This document shows positions 51,681-59,439 of a stretch of 64,000 bases of DNA, in pieces; the first letter of the stretch is position 1, and the number at the start of each line of letters is the position of its first letter. Source of the DNA: Lustribacter sp965277075 (GTDB lineage: Bacteria; Vulcanimicrobiota; Vulcanimicrobiia; Vulcanimicrobiales; Vulcanimicrobiaceae); assembly GCA_965277075.1 (NCBI GenBank), contig OZ255707.1, positions 2,480,001-2,544,000 on the forward strand, in the 5' to 3' direction. The notes under the pieces are model-generated. The model was given only the letters and a program-made list of their open reading frames with translations, searched no databases and had not been told where the DNA came from. A program made the translations under genes and the position numbers.

Positions 51681-53159
51681 TTATTCGATCGCCGTCGCCG
51701 ATTCGGCCGGCACGCCCGTTGCCGGCGGCTTGCGTAAGAGCAGAATCATCGGCAGCGATGCGACGAACACGAGCGCGCACAGTCGGAACACGTCGTTGTA
51801 CGCGACGGCTCGCGCGTTTGCGACGACGAGTTCGGAGATCGTGTTGAGCATTTGGCTTTGGTTCGCTGCGCTGTGCATCATGTTCGCGATCGTCGTGTTC
51901 GCGCCGTTGACGCCCATCGCCAGCGACGCGTACGCCGAGTCTTCCCGCCGCGTCTCGTAAAACTGCAAGATCGCGATGCCGAGGCTGCCGCCGAGCTGCC
52001 GGATCAGCGTGTACACGCCGGTCGCACTCGACATCTTCTCCCGTGCGATGTCGCCGAGCGTCAGCGTCGTGAGCGGGACGAAGATGAAGCCGAGCGCAAA
52101 GCCCTGCGTCATACGCGGTCCGAGCGTATCGTAGAAGCCGGCTTGTCCGTTGAGCGCGCCCATCGTCCAGCAACCGATCGCGAAGAGTGCGAGGCCAACC
52201 GCAATGGTGACGCGCGAATCGACGAATTTGCTGAAAATGTTGGCAAGCGGCATGCTGATGGCCGTCGCGATCGCGCCCGGCAGCAGCGCGAAGCCGGTCG
52301 TCGTTGCGTCGAACCCGAGCACTTCTTGAAAGTACAGCGGCATCATCAGCGCCGTTCCGTAGAGGCCGAAGCCGGTAACGATTCCGATCAGTGAGCCTGC
52401 GGTGAATGCGCGTGAACGAAAGACGCTCAAGTCGACGAGCGGCCGCGGATCGCGCAGTTCGCGGACGATGAACGCGATGATCGCAACGACGGCAACGACC
52501 GCCGCAACGTCGATCGTCTGCGAGGAAAACCAGTCCTCACGCTGTCCCCGTTCGAGCACGAATTGCAGCGAGGAGACGCCGGCGGTCAGCAACCCCAGTC
52601 CGATGAAATCGATCGGGGAACGATCGCGTTTGACGTAGGTTTGGTCTTTGATGAACGCCATCGTCATGATGAATGCGACGATGCCGATCGGAATGTTGAT
52701 ATAGAAGATCAACGGCCACGAGTAGTTGTCGACGATCACACCGCCGAGCGTCGGACCGATCGCCGGGCCGACCATCGCGCCGAGGCCGAAGATCGCCATC
52801 GCGCCACTGCGTTTCTCGGGCGGAAACGATTCGAAGAGAATCGCTTGAGCGGTCGGCTGTAACGCGCCGCCGCCCAGACCCTGGATGACGCGGTACGCGA
52901 CGAGTTGCCAAATCGACGTTGCGGTACCACACAAGAACGACGACACCGTGAAGATGACGATGCAGGCGGCGTAAAAATTGCGTCGGCCGAAGCGCGCGGT
53001 GAGCCAACCGTTGAGCGGCATGACGATGACATTGGCAAGAATGTAGCCCGTCGCGACCCAGCCGACTTCATCGATCGACGCGCCGAGGGTGCCGCCGATG
53101 TCGTTGAGCGCCACGTTCACGATCGACGTGTCGATGATCGCCATGATGAGCCCGAGCAT
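51681..53159 (-). CDS. MFS multidrug efflux transporter, DHA2 (EmrB-like)
   Basis: 492 residues from ATG 53159, about 14 helices; MAIIDTSIVNVALNDIGGTLG in helix 1, GYILANVIVMPLNGWLTARFG, QGLGGGALQPTAQAIL. Helix 1 seems to begin before this ATG (in-frame upstream PVALITLTT), but no ATG, GTG or TTG is in that frame before a stop. An ATG at 53274 would read into it only with a single-base deletion in GGGGGCCC. So either initiation is at 53159 with a short helix or the 5' end carries a frameshift. Divergent from a TetR gene across a palindromic operator. Confidence 0.8.
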   Translation of the reverse strand: MLGLIMAIIDTSIVNVALNDIGGTLGASIDEVGWVATGYILANVIVMPLNGWLTARFGRRNFYAACIVIFTVSSFLCGTATSIWQLVAYRVIQGLGGGALQPTAQAILFESFPPEKRSGAMAIFGLGAMVGPAIGPTLGGVIVDNYSWPLIFYINIPIGIVAFIMTMAFIKDQTYVKRDRSPIDFIGLGLLTAGVSSLQFVLERGQREDWFSSQTIDVAAVVAVVAIIAFIVRELRDPRPLVDLSVFRSRAFTAGSLIGIVTGFGLYGTALMMPLYFQEVLGFDATTTGFALLPGAIATAISMPLANIFSKFVDSRVTIAVGLALFAIGCWTMGALNGQAGFYDTLGPRMTQGFALGFIFVPLTTLTLGDIAREKMSSATGVYTLIRQLGGSLGIAILQFYETRREDSAYASLAMGVNGANTTIANMMHSAANQSQMLNTISELVVANARAVAYNDVFRLCALVFVASLPMILLLRKPPATGVPAESATAIE

Positions 53160-53291
53160 CGTCGTGAGCGTGATCAGGGCGACCGGGACGCCGCCGGTCG
53201 CGGGCGCCGTGGCCCAGGCGGCCGAGCGAGGCGCTACGAGGGACGCGATGACAGGGCCCCCAGGGTCCGATCATTTGTAGGTAAAAACAAC

Positions 53292-53307
53292 ATGACTCCG
53301 AAGTCAT
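53292..53307. promoter_or_regulatory. TetR-type operator between divergent efflux genes
   Basis: Palindrome ATGACT-CCGA-AGTCAT, in the gap between the DHA2 pump (minus) and the TetR gene (plus), 11 bases before the latter's ATG. A second dyad, CATATGGCATATG, overlaps the ATG itself. Typical geometry for autoregulation of both. Confidence 0.6.
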
Positions 53308-53317
53308 TTTACCACAT

Positions 53318-54049
53318 ATGGCATATGAGGTCACCAAGGTCGTTCGCGGTCGTCCGTATCGGTATCGCGTGCAGTCCGAGCGGGACGAGACGACGGGCAG
53401 CTTTCGCAATCGCTGGACGTATCTCGGCCGCGGCGATACCGCCACGGATCGGCCCGCGGCGCGGCCGCGGCGAAACGCGCGCGAGGCGCTGCTCGATGCG
53501 CTCGAACGGCTTTTGGAACGCGAGGAGCCCGATGCGGTGACCGCGGCCGGCATCAGTGCCGAAGCCGGTCTCGCGCACGGGACGTTTTACCGCTACTTCA
53601 CCAACAAGCGTGCCGCGATCGATGCGTTGTTCGGGCGGGTGCGCAGCGAACGCGCGAGCACGTTTTCCCCGCTCGAACAAGCTCCGGCCGATGCCGCCGG
53701 AGCACGGCAGGCCGTTCGCGATTTCAGCGACGCGCTGTTGCGTTCACCCATTCGGCATCGGGGCGCGATTCGTGCGTTGTACGCGCTCACCGCCCGCGAT
53801 CCGGCACTGCGGGCACTCAAGCGCGAACGACGCGAATTCTTCGTGCAGCAGCTCACCGCGTATCTCGCAATGCTCGGCAAACGGGGATACGCGCCGATCA
53901 TCGATGCGGCCGGTACGGCGTCGGCGCTCGTCGCGATGATCGACGGTATGTTTCGCGAGGCGATCGTCGTTGCGCCGCTTGATGAAGCGCAGATCGCGGC
54001 CGCGGTCGCGGTGATCGAACGCGCGGTGTTCGGCCGGCTGGACGTCTAG
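53318..54049 (+). CDS. TetR-family regulator with unusual N-terminal extension
   Basis: 243 residues. TetR HTH at about 50-100: NAREALLDALERLLEREEPD, AVTAAGISAEAGLAHGTFYR, YFTNKRAAIDALF. Ligand domain all-helical to the end. Residues 1-45 are an extra basic/aromatic domain (EVTKVVRGRPYRYRVQSE, SFRNRWTYLGRG) that resembles the small beta-hairpin N-termini of IS1634-type transposases and some DNA-binding proteins. It probably represses the divergent efflux pump via the palindromic operator. The 3' end overlaps the convergent MFS gene by 4 bases. Confidence 0.8.
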   Translation: MAYEVTKVVRGRPYRYRVQSERDETTGSFRNRWTYLGRGDTATDRPAARPRRNAREALLDALERLLEREEPDAVTAAGISAEAGLAHGTFYRYFTNKRAAIDALFGRVRSERASTFSPLEQAPADAAGARQAVRDFSDALLRSPIRHRGAIRALYALTARDPALRALKRERREFFVQQLTAYLAMLGKRGYAPIIDAAGTASALVAMIDGMFREAIVVAPLDEAQIAAAVAVIERAVFGRLDV

Positions 54050-55233
54050 TTCGCTTCGACCGCGACGTTCGCTCGCGAAACCGGTGGACGCCGCACCGTT
54101 TGCGCAATGCCGAGCGCGAGCGCGAAACCGGTGAACGCGAACGGTATCGCCGATGCGGGTAACACGCCGCCGACCTGCAGCACGTACGTCGTGACGACCG
54201 GCATGAAGACGCCGGCGATGCTCTCGAGCGACGATGCAACACCGAGGACCGTACCGCGTAGCTGGTCGGGCGCAAGGCGTGAGAGCTGCGCGGGAATCGA
54301 CGCGTTGGCAAGCGCGAGTCCAAGCGAAAAACAGACGATCATGATGCCCGCGGCCCAGAGGGTGCGCGCGAACGGAACGATCGCAAACGAGACCATCAAC
54401 AAGATGTAGCCAAGGTTCGCGCTGCGACGATCGCCCGTGTTCTCCGAGATCCGGCCGACCGCACCTAACTGCGCGATGACGCTCGCCACGCCGAACAAAC
54501 AGAAGAAGTAGCTCGTCCCCGACGCCGTGAAACCGAATTGTCGTTGCAGCACCAGCGTGAACGCGCCGAACCAGCCGTAGATGCCGAGTGAGAACACGAG
54601 TTTTTGCCACAGCACGGGCGCGACGCCGTTCGTCATGAACGCACGTGGAATGTCGCGGAACGTTGCCGGCGTTGCCTCCGGGTCGTGCGTGCGTGATTCG
54701 GGCAGTACCAGAATCGTCAGCACGAGCGTCACGACTTGCAAACCGGCTGCCAGGAGAAACGGTACGGAAAATCCGTAGCGCTCGACGAGATAGCCGCCCG
54801 ACATCGGCCCGAAGATCAGGCCCGCGCTGAACGCCGCGCCGACGTAGCCGAACGCGCGCGTGCGTTTCTCCGGCTCGACGAGATCCGACACGTACGCTTG
54901 CGTGACGCTGAGGTTTCCACCCGAGAACCCCTCGATCACGCGCGCGACGAACACCCACGCGATCGTCGGCGAGAACGCAAGCATCGTCCAGCCGATCGTC
55001 GCGCCGATTTGCGAGACGATCAACACGCGCTTGCGCCCAATGCGATCGCTGATATTTCCCCAGAACGGTCCACCGATCAGCTGACACAACGCGAACACGC
55101 CGAAGAGCGCGCCGACGACGACGTCGGGCGCGCCGAAGTGCTTCACGAAGTATGGCATCAACGGGATGAGGATGCTGAACCCCAAGATGTCGATGAACGT
55201 GATGCCGAGGATCGGCAGCAATCTGACGATCAT
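54046..55233 (-). CDS. MFS efflux transporter, DHA1 (TetA-like)
   Basis: 395 residues, 12 helices. FIDILGFSILIPLMPYFVKHFG and GNISDRIGRKRVLIVSQIGA (motif A of 12-TM drug:H+ antiporters, TetA type), then FSPTIAWVFVARVIEGFSGG (motif C-like region), GRISENTGDRRSANLGY between helices 8 and 9. ATG overlaps the TetR stop upstream by 4 bases, so TetR2 and pump form one operon. Substrate unknown, with tetracycline-class or other drugs possible. Confidence 0.88.
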   Translation of the reverse strand: MIVRLLPILGITFIDILGFSILIPLMPYFVKHFGAPDVVVGALFGVFALCQLIGGPFWGNISDRIGRKRVLIVSQIGATIGWTMLAFSPTIAWVFVARVIEGFSGGNLSVTQAYVSDLVEPEKRTRAFGYVGAAFSAGLIFGPMSGGYLVERYGFSVPFLLAAGLQVVTLVLTILVLPESRTHDPEATPATFRDIPRAFMTNGVAPVLWQKLVFSLGIYGWFGAFTLVLQRQFGFTASGTSYFFCLFGVASVIAQLGAVGRISENTGDRRSANLGYILLMVSFAIVPFARTLWAAGIMIVCFSLGLALANASIPAQLSRLAPDQLRGTVLGVASSLESIAGVFMPVVTTYVLQVGGVLPASAIPFAFTGFALALGIAQTVRRPPVSRANVAVEAN

Positions 55234-55853
55234 GGGGTGACGCGTAGGCCGCGAATGAGAATATCGATCAACTCCTCGCCCGGTTCGGTGATGCTGCCGT
55301 CGAACGGGTACTTCGGGCAGGTGAGTTTGAGTGCAGCGATCCCATGCAGCGACGACCACAAGAGCGATGCGATCGTTTGCGCGTCGAGCGGTCGAAAGAT
55401 GCCGCTGTCGATCAATTCCGTGACGGTGTCGAACAGGAAACCGAACGCCGTGCTGCCCGTATCGTCGTCCGACTCACCGAGCTGCGTGAGGATCGGTGAC
55501 GCGAAGCGCTCGTCTTCCATCATGATCAGGCGGTACGTCTCTTTTTCGGTCTGCGCGAAGTCGAGGTACGCATGGCCGATCGCTGCGATGCGACGCAGCG
55601 GATCGGGCTCGGCGGCGGCGGGTGCGAGATGGCGAATCAGCGCGTCGAACCCCTCGCGTACGAGTTGGACGGCGATGTCGTCGCGGCTCGCAAAGTGAAG
55701 GTAGATCGTCGCGGGCGAATACTCGATGGCATCGGCGATCTTTCGCATCGTCAACGCGTCGAAGCCCTCGTCCGTGATGATGCGCGCCGCAGCCGCCAAA
55801 ATCTGATCGCGAAGTTCGGCTTTTTGGCGCTCGCGCCGTTCGGTGATGCCCAT
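55230..55853 (-). CDS. TetR/AcrR-family regulator
   Basis: 207 residues. HTH near the N-terminus: LRDQILAAAARIITDEG, FDALTMRKIADAIEYSPATI, YLHFASRDDIAVQLVREG. The remainder is the helical ligand-binding and dimer domain. Its promoter is clear: TTGACA, 17 bases, TAGGAT (minus strand, 55893 to 55865). It overlaps the pump gene, and the palindrome at 55888-55906 covers its -35, pointing to negative autoregulation. May also control the divergent SDR gene. Confidence 0.9.
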   Translation of the reverse strand: MGITERRERQKAELRDQILAAAARIITDEGFDALTMRKIADAIEYSPATIYLHFASRDDIAVQLVREGFDALIRHLAPAAAEPDPLRRIAAIGHAYLDFAQTEKETYRLIMMEDERFASPILTQLGESDDDTGSTAFGFLFDTVTELIDSGIFRPLDAQTIASLLWSSLHGIAALKLTCPKYPFDGSITEPGEELIDILIRGLRVTP

Positions 55854-55864
55854 GGTCCGCCGTC

Positions 55865-55893
55865 ATCCTAGACTGCCACTCGGTGAATGTCAA
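55865..55893 (-). promoter_or_regulatory. Promoter of tetR-MFS operon
   Basis: Reverse strand: TTGACA (55893-55888), 17-base spacer, TAGGAT (55870-55865). Perfect -35 and 4-of-6 -10, about 12 bases from the TetR ATG (55853). The -35 is also half of the TGTCA operator. Confidence 0.7.
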
Positions 55894-55906
55894 TGATTTT
55901 ATGACA
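55888..55906. promoter_or_regulatory. TetR operator, TGTCA-N9-TGACA
   Basis: Inverted half-sites TGTCA (55888-55892) and TGACA (55902-55906). It overlaps the -35 of the TetR promoter on the minus strand and ends 5 bases before the -35 of the plus-strand promoter. Suggests that TetR represses both itself and the SDR genes. Confidence 0.55.
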
Positions 55907-55911
55907 TAGTG

Positions 55912-55940
55912 TTGACTTTGTGAACGACGTTCAGTAAATT
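55912..55940 (+). promoter_or_regulatory. Promoter predicting a leaderless SDR mRNA
   Basis: TTGACT (55912-55917), 17-base spacer, TAAATT (55935-55940). The ATG of the SDR gene at 55947 is 6 bases after the -10, which is where transcription would start, and there is no SD, so the mRNA should be leaderless. Confidence 0.65.
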
Positions 55941-55946
55941 GGCGCC

Positions 55947-56894
55947 ATGAATATCGCGCTTTTCGGCGCCGCCGGCTCCATTGGCCGGGTCGCTGCCCCA
56001 GAATTGGTTCGCCGCGGTCACGCGGTCCGTGTCGTCGGCCGGAACGCTGCGCGCTTACAAGCAGAATTTGCCGGCTGTGAGGTCGTCGAGGCCGATCTGG
56101 CCGATGGGGCGCAGGCGCGTAGGGCCGCCGACGGCATGGACGCCGTACTCTACGCGGTCGGGCTCCCCTACCCCGACTTCGCGCGCTACGAACCGCTGAT
56201 GCGAACCGCGGTCGACGCCGCGCGCGACGCGGGCGTTCGGCAGTTTTTGCTGATCAGCACGATCTATCAATACGGTCGAGCCGGTGCCCGTATCGACGAA
56301 ACACATGCGCGCGAACCGCATACGCGCAAAGGCATTGCGCGCAAAGCGCAGACCGACGTCGTGCTCGCCGCACACAACCCGGCGGGGATGTGCACCGGCG
56401 CGCTCGTGTTGCCGGATTTCTACGGCCCGGCGCTCGAAAACACGTACACCACCGCGGTGTTCGAAGGCGCGGTGAGCGGCGCTCGCGCGTCCGTCATCGG
56501 TCCGATCGACCGTCCCCACGAATTCGTCTACGCGCCGGACGTCGCAGCGGTTGTCGCCGATCTGTTCGCATATCCCGATGCGTTCGATGGAAGCATCTAC
56601 TTCTTCGGCGGCGCCGGCACGATCGCACCGCGCGAGATGTTCGCGCGGGCATATCGTCTCGCCGGGCGCGAGCCGAAGTTGCTCGTCGTCGGCGTTGCAT
56701 TGCAGCGTCTGCTCGGTGTGTTCGAACCGTTCTTGCGGGAGATGGTCGAGATGAACTATCTCTGGACGGACCCGATTGCGCTCGACGACCAGAAGCTCGA
56801 ACGCGTTATCGGCCCACTGCACAAGACATCGTACGCAGACGGCATTCGCGCGAGCGTTGATGCCGTGCGTGCGAAAACCGCGAGAGCGGCATGA
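55947..56894 (+). CDS. NAD-dependent epimerase/dehydratase-like (NmrA/SDR fold)
   Basis: 315 residues. Starts NIALFGAAGSIGRVAAPEL, an extended-SDR glycine motif GXXGXXG, then GRNAARLQ and YAVGLPYPDFARYEP. The canonical YXXXK appears altered: the segment QFLLISTIYQYGRAG lacks the usual Lys, so catalysis may differ or the protein may be an NmrA-like sensor. ATG at the predicted transcription start (leaderless). Overlaps the next SDR gene by 4 bases. Confidence 0.7.
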   Translation: MNIALFGAAGSIGRVAAPELVRRGHAVRVVGRNAARLQAEFAGCEVVEADLADGAQARRAADGMDAVLYAVGLPYPDFARYEPLMRTAVDAARDAGVRQFLLISTIYQYGRAGARIDETHAREPHTRKGIARKAQTDVVLAAHNPAGMCTGALVLPDFYGPALENTYTTAVFEGAVSGARASVIGPIDRPHEFVYAPDVAAVVADLFAYPDAFDGSIYFFGGAGTIAPREMFARAYRLAGREPKLLVVGVALQRLLGVFEPFLREMVEMNYLWTDPIALDDQKLERVIGPLHKTSYADGIRASVDAVRAKTARAA

Positions 56895-57667
56895 GCCGCC
56901 CGGTTGCAATGATCACGGGCGCGTCGGCCGGCATCGGTGCCGAATTTGGGCGCCGGTTAGCGGCGAATGGCTACGACCTCGTCCTCGTCGCCCGTCGCCG
57001 CGAGCGTCTCGATGCGCTCGTCACCAAGCTGCAAGCGGCACATCCCGGACTTCGCGCGGTAGCGCTCGCGTTCGATCTCGCTGCGCCGGAGTCGGTGGGC
57101 GCGATCGTCGCCGAACTGGCACGGCAAAACATCGCCGTCGACCTGCTGGTGAACAACGCGGGATTCGGCGCGCACGGCGTTTTCGCGCGACAAGATGCCG
57201 GCAATGCCGCCGCACAGATTGCGGTGAATGTCAACGCGCTCGTCGCGCTCACGCATGCGTTCGTTCCCGCGATGGTGGAACGGCGGCGCGGCGGCGTGAT
57301 CAACCTCGCGTCGACCGCGAGCTTTCAACCCGTTCCGAATATGGCCGTGTACGGAGCGACGAAGGCGTTTGTGCTCTCGTTTACCGAGGCGCTGCACGAA
57401 GAGCTGCGTGATAGCGGCGTACGCGTCGTCGCCCTATGTCCGGGTGCGACGGCTACCGAATTCTTCGGCATCGCCGGTGAACGTGCGGCGCTCGGACCGA
57501 AGCGCGACGTACGCGACGTCGTACGGACCGGTCTGCGCGCATTCGATCGGAACCGCGCCGTTGCCGTCGACGGTATCTTGAATGCTGCATTAGCCGAGAG
57601 CATCCGCTTCGCGCCTCGCGGGCTCGTCGCGCGCATCGGCGGCATGATGATGGGCTTGCGCCGCTAG
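56891..57667 (+). CDS. Short-chain dehydrogenase/reductase
   Basis: 258 residues, classical SDR. NAD(P) motif TGASAGIGAEFGRRLA (about 9-24), DLLVNNAGFGAHG (about 82-94), catalytic Ser in LASTASFQPVPN (about 137-148), and YGATKAFVLSF (Tyr/Lys about 153-157). An Arg pair after the first strand (LVLVARRRERLDAL) suggests NADPH preference. Coupled to the preceding gene. The C-terminal MMMGLRR tail is short. Substrate unknown. Confidence 0.85.
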   Translation: MSRPVAMITGASAGIGAEFGRRLAANGYDLVLVARRRERLDALVTKLQAAHPGLRAVALAFDLAAPESVGAIVAELARQNIAVDLLVNNAGFGAHGVFARQDAGNAAAQIAVNVNALVALTHAFVPAMVERRRGGVINLASTASFQPVPNMAVYGATKAFVLSFTEALHEELRDSGVRVVALCPGATATEFFGIAGERAALGPKRDVRDVVRTGLRAFDRNRAVAVDGILNAALAESIRFAPRGLVARIGGMMMGLRR

Positions 57668-57702
57668 CGAGCGGTGGTCGATCGCGGCATTGCCAGCTGC
57701 GC

Positions 57703-57725
57703 GTATAGTTGATATATGATATACT
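57703..57725. promoter_or_regulatory. HipB operator and extended -10 promoter
   Basis: Palindrome GTATA-N12-TATAC (57703-57707 and 57720-57724) overlaps an extended -10, TGATATACT (57717-57725), with no clear -35. The hipB ATG at 57732 is 6 bases after the -10, so the mRNA should be leaderless. Overlap of operator and -10 is the usual toxin-antitoxin autorepression layout. Confidence 0.65.
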
Positions 57726-57731
57726 TGTAGC

Positions 57732-58112
57732 ATGTTAGTCGATAAAACGACTATTGCCGATCAAATTCGCACATCTCGGCTGGACAAGCAGCTGAGCCAA
57801 GTGGAGCTTGCCCAGAAGCTTGGCGTCACCCAAGGCACGATCTCCCGGGCAGAGCAGGGACAGGGCGATTTGCGGGTCGGTACCCTGCTTGAAATCGCGC
57901 GCGCGCTCGACCTCGAACTGGTGCTCGCGCCCCGACGCCTTCGAGCCACGATCGACCAACTCATCGATCGCGACGAGCGGCCCGCCCAACCGTCGGTCTA
58001 CACCGGCGGCGGGGAAGAGCCGTACACGGAGAGCGACGACGTCGTCCCCGGCGACATCGACCGGCGCATGACGGCTGACATCGGGACACGCGCCGGCAAG
58101 CGTCAGCGATGA
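57732..58112 (+). CDS. hipB: Antitoxin HipB-like (XRE/HTH)
   Basis: 126 residues. XRE HTH at about 8-62: IADQIRTSRLDKQLSQVELA, QKLGVTQGTISRAEQGQGDL, RVGTLLEIARALDLELVLA. The C-terminal tail is acidic and disordered. ATG at the predicted transcription start (no SD). Overlaps hipA by 4 bases, the normal order for a HipBA module. Represses its own promoter and binds HipA. Confidence 0.88.
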   Translation: MLVDKTTIADQIRTSRLDKQLSQVELAQKLGVTQGTISRAEQGQGDLRVGTLLEIARALDLELVLAPRRLRATIDQLIDRDERPAQPSVYTGGGEEPYTESDDVVPGDIDRRMTADIGTRAGKRQR

Positions 58113-59416
58113 GCGGCGAGCTCAGCGTGCTCTTGCACGACCGTCTCGTCGCCACGATTACCAACACGCCCGGCGACATCAATTTCGTTAACATCGATCG
58201 CGACTTCGCCAATGACCCGAACGCCCCGACTCTCAGCTTTAACGCTTTCCGCGATCCGCTCACGCACGCATATCGCGAGACGATCCGACCGACGAAAACC
58301 GTCGCGCATCCCTACTTCTCAAACCTGCTGCCGGAAGGTCCACTTCGCAAATACCTCGCGGCGCACGCGCACGTCAAAGCCGTGCGAGACTTCCCGCTCC
58401 TATGGCTGCTCGGCAACGATCTTCCGGGTGCGCTCGTTATGCGCGATTCCGACGGCGCGGAGATCCCGCCGCATGAAGAACAAGTCGAGGCGACCGGGTC
58501 CGAGGACGTCGATCCGAATATGCTCCGCTTTTCGCTCGCCGGCGTCCAACTCAAAGTTTCCGCTGGCGGCGACCCTGAGCGTGGACTCACGATCCCGGTC
58601 AAGGGGATGGGCGGACGCTGGATCGTGAAGCTACCGGATCAACGATACGCGGGCGTGCCGGAAAACGAATTCTCGATGATGACGTTCGCCAAAGCCGTCG
58701 GAATCGACGTGCCCCGCATCGGCCTCGCTTCACGCAGCGAGATCGGCGGCGTGCCGAGCGATGTCCGCTTCGACGGGCAGGCCTACTACATCGAACGCTT
58801 CGATCGGACGGACGACGACGGTCGAATCCAGACCGAGGATTTCGCGCAAGCGAACACGCTCTTTCCAGCGCAAAAGTATACGGGCTTTAACTTCGAGCGC
58901 CTTACCACGCAAGTCGCCGACCTGATGGGTAGCGACGTCGCAATGGAGCTACTCGGCCGCATCGTTTTCAATATCGGCATCGGCAATGGCGACATGCACG
59001 CAAAGAACTGGTCTGTAATCTATTACGATGGCCGCACGCCGTCGCTCGCACCCGCTTACGACTATCTTTCGACGCTCATGTATGTCGAAGCAGAAAACCT
59101 CGGGATGAACCTCGCCGGTACGAAAAAGTTTCACGAGGTCGACATGGATCGCATCCTGCACCTCGCTGCCACCGCCCGGCTCTCGACCAAGATCGTTGAG
59201 AGCACCGTGCGACGGATGGTCGTGCGGATGCGCGACGTGTGGCCGGCGATCAAGGACGCGCTGCCGCTTGACGACAAGCTGCGCGAGGCGATCACGGCGC
59301 ATATGGGGACGATCCCGCTTTTCACGGGCGCGCCTGCCGGTCGAACGACGGCGTTGCTCAAACGAGCTTCGCGCACCGTGGCGGCACGAGGACGAGTTCG
59401 GCGAAAGATGCGATGA
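58109..59416 (+). CDS. hipA: Type II toxin HipA, serine/threonine kinase
   Basis: 435 residues, about family length. N-terminal couple_hipA-like part, then FSLAGVQLKVSAGG (ATP-binding lead-in), WIVKLPDQRYAGVPENEFSM (Lys and ENE motif), and the catalytic loop FNIGIGNGDMHAKNWSVIYY (about 287-306) with DMHAKN, then LAPAYDYLSTLMY (Mg-binding Asp). In E. coli HipA phosphorylates glutamyl-tRNA synthetase to cause growth arrest. Intact, so probably active. Confidence 0.9.
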   Translation: MSGELSVLLHDRLVATITNTPGDINFVNIDRDFANDPNAPTLSFNAFRDPLTHAYRETIRPTKTVAHPYFSNLLPEGPLRKYLAAHAHVKAVRDFPLLWLLGNDLPGALVMRDSDGAEIPPHEEQVEATGSEDVDPNMLRFSLAGVQLKVSAGGDPERGLTIPVKGMGGRWIVKLPDQRYAGVPENEFSMMTFAKAVGIDVPRIGLASRSEIGGVPSDVRFDGQAYYIERFDRTDDDGRIQTEDFAQANTLFPAQKYTGFNFERLTTQVADLMGSDVAMELLGRIVFNIGIGNGDMHAKNWSVIYYDGRTPSLAPAYDYLSTLMYVEAENLGMNLAGTKKFHEVDMDRILHLAATARLSTKIVESTVRRMVVRMRDVWPAIKDALPLDDKLREAITAHMGTIPLFTGAPAGRTTALLKRASRTVAARGRVRRKMR

Positions 59417-59439
59417 TCGGCTTTACAAGACGCCCGATA

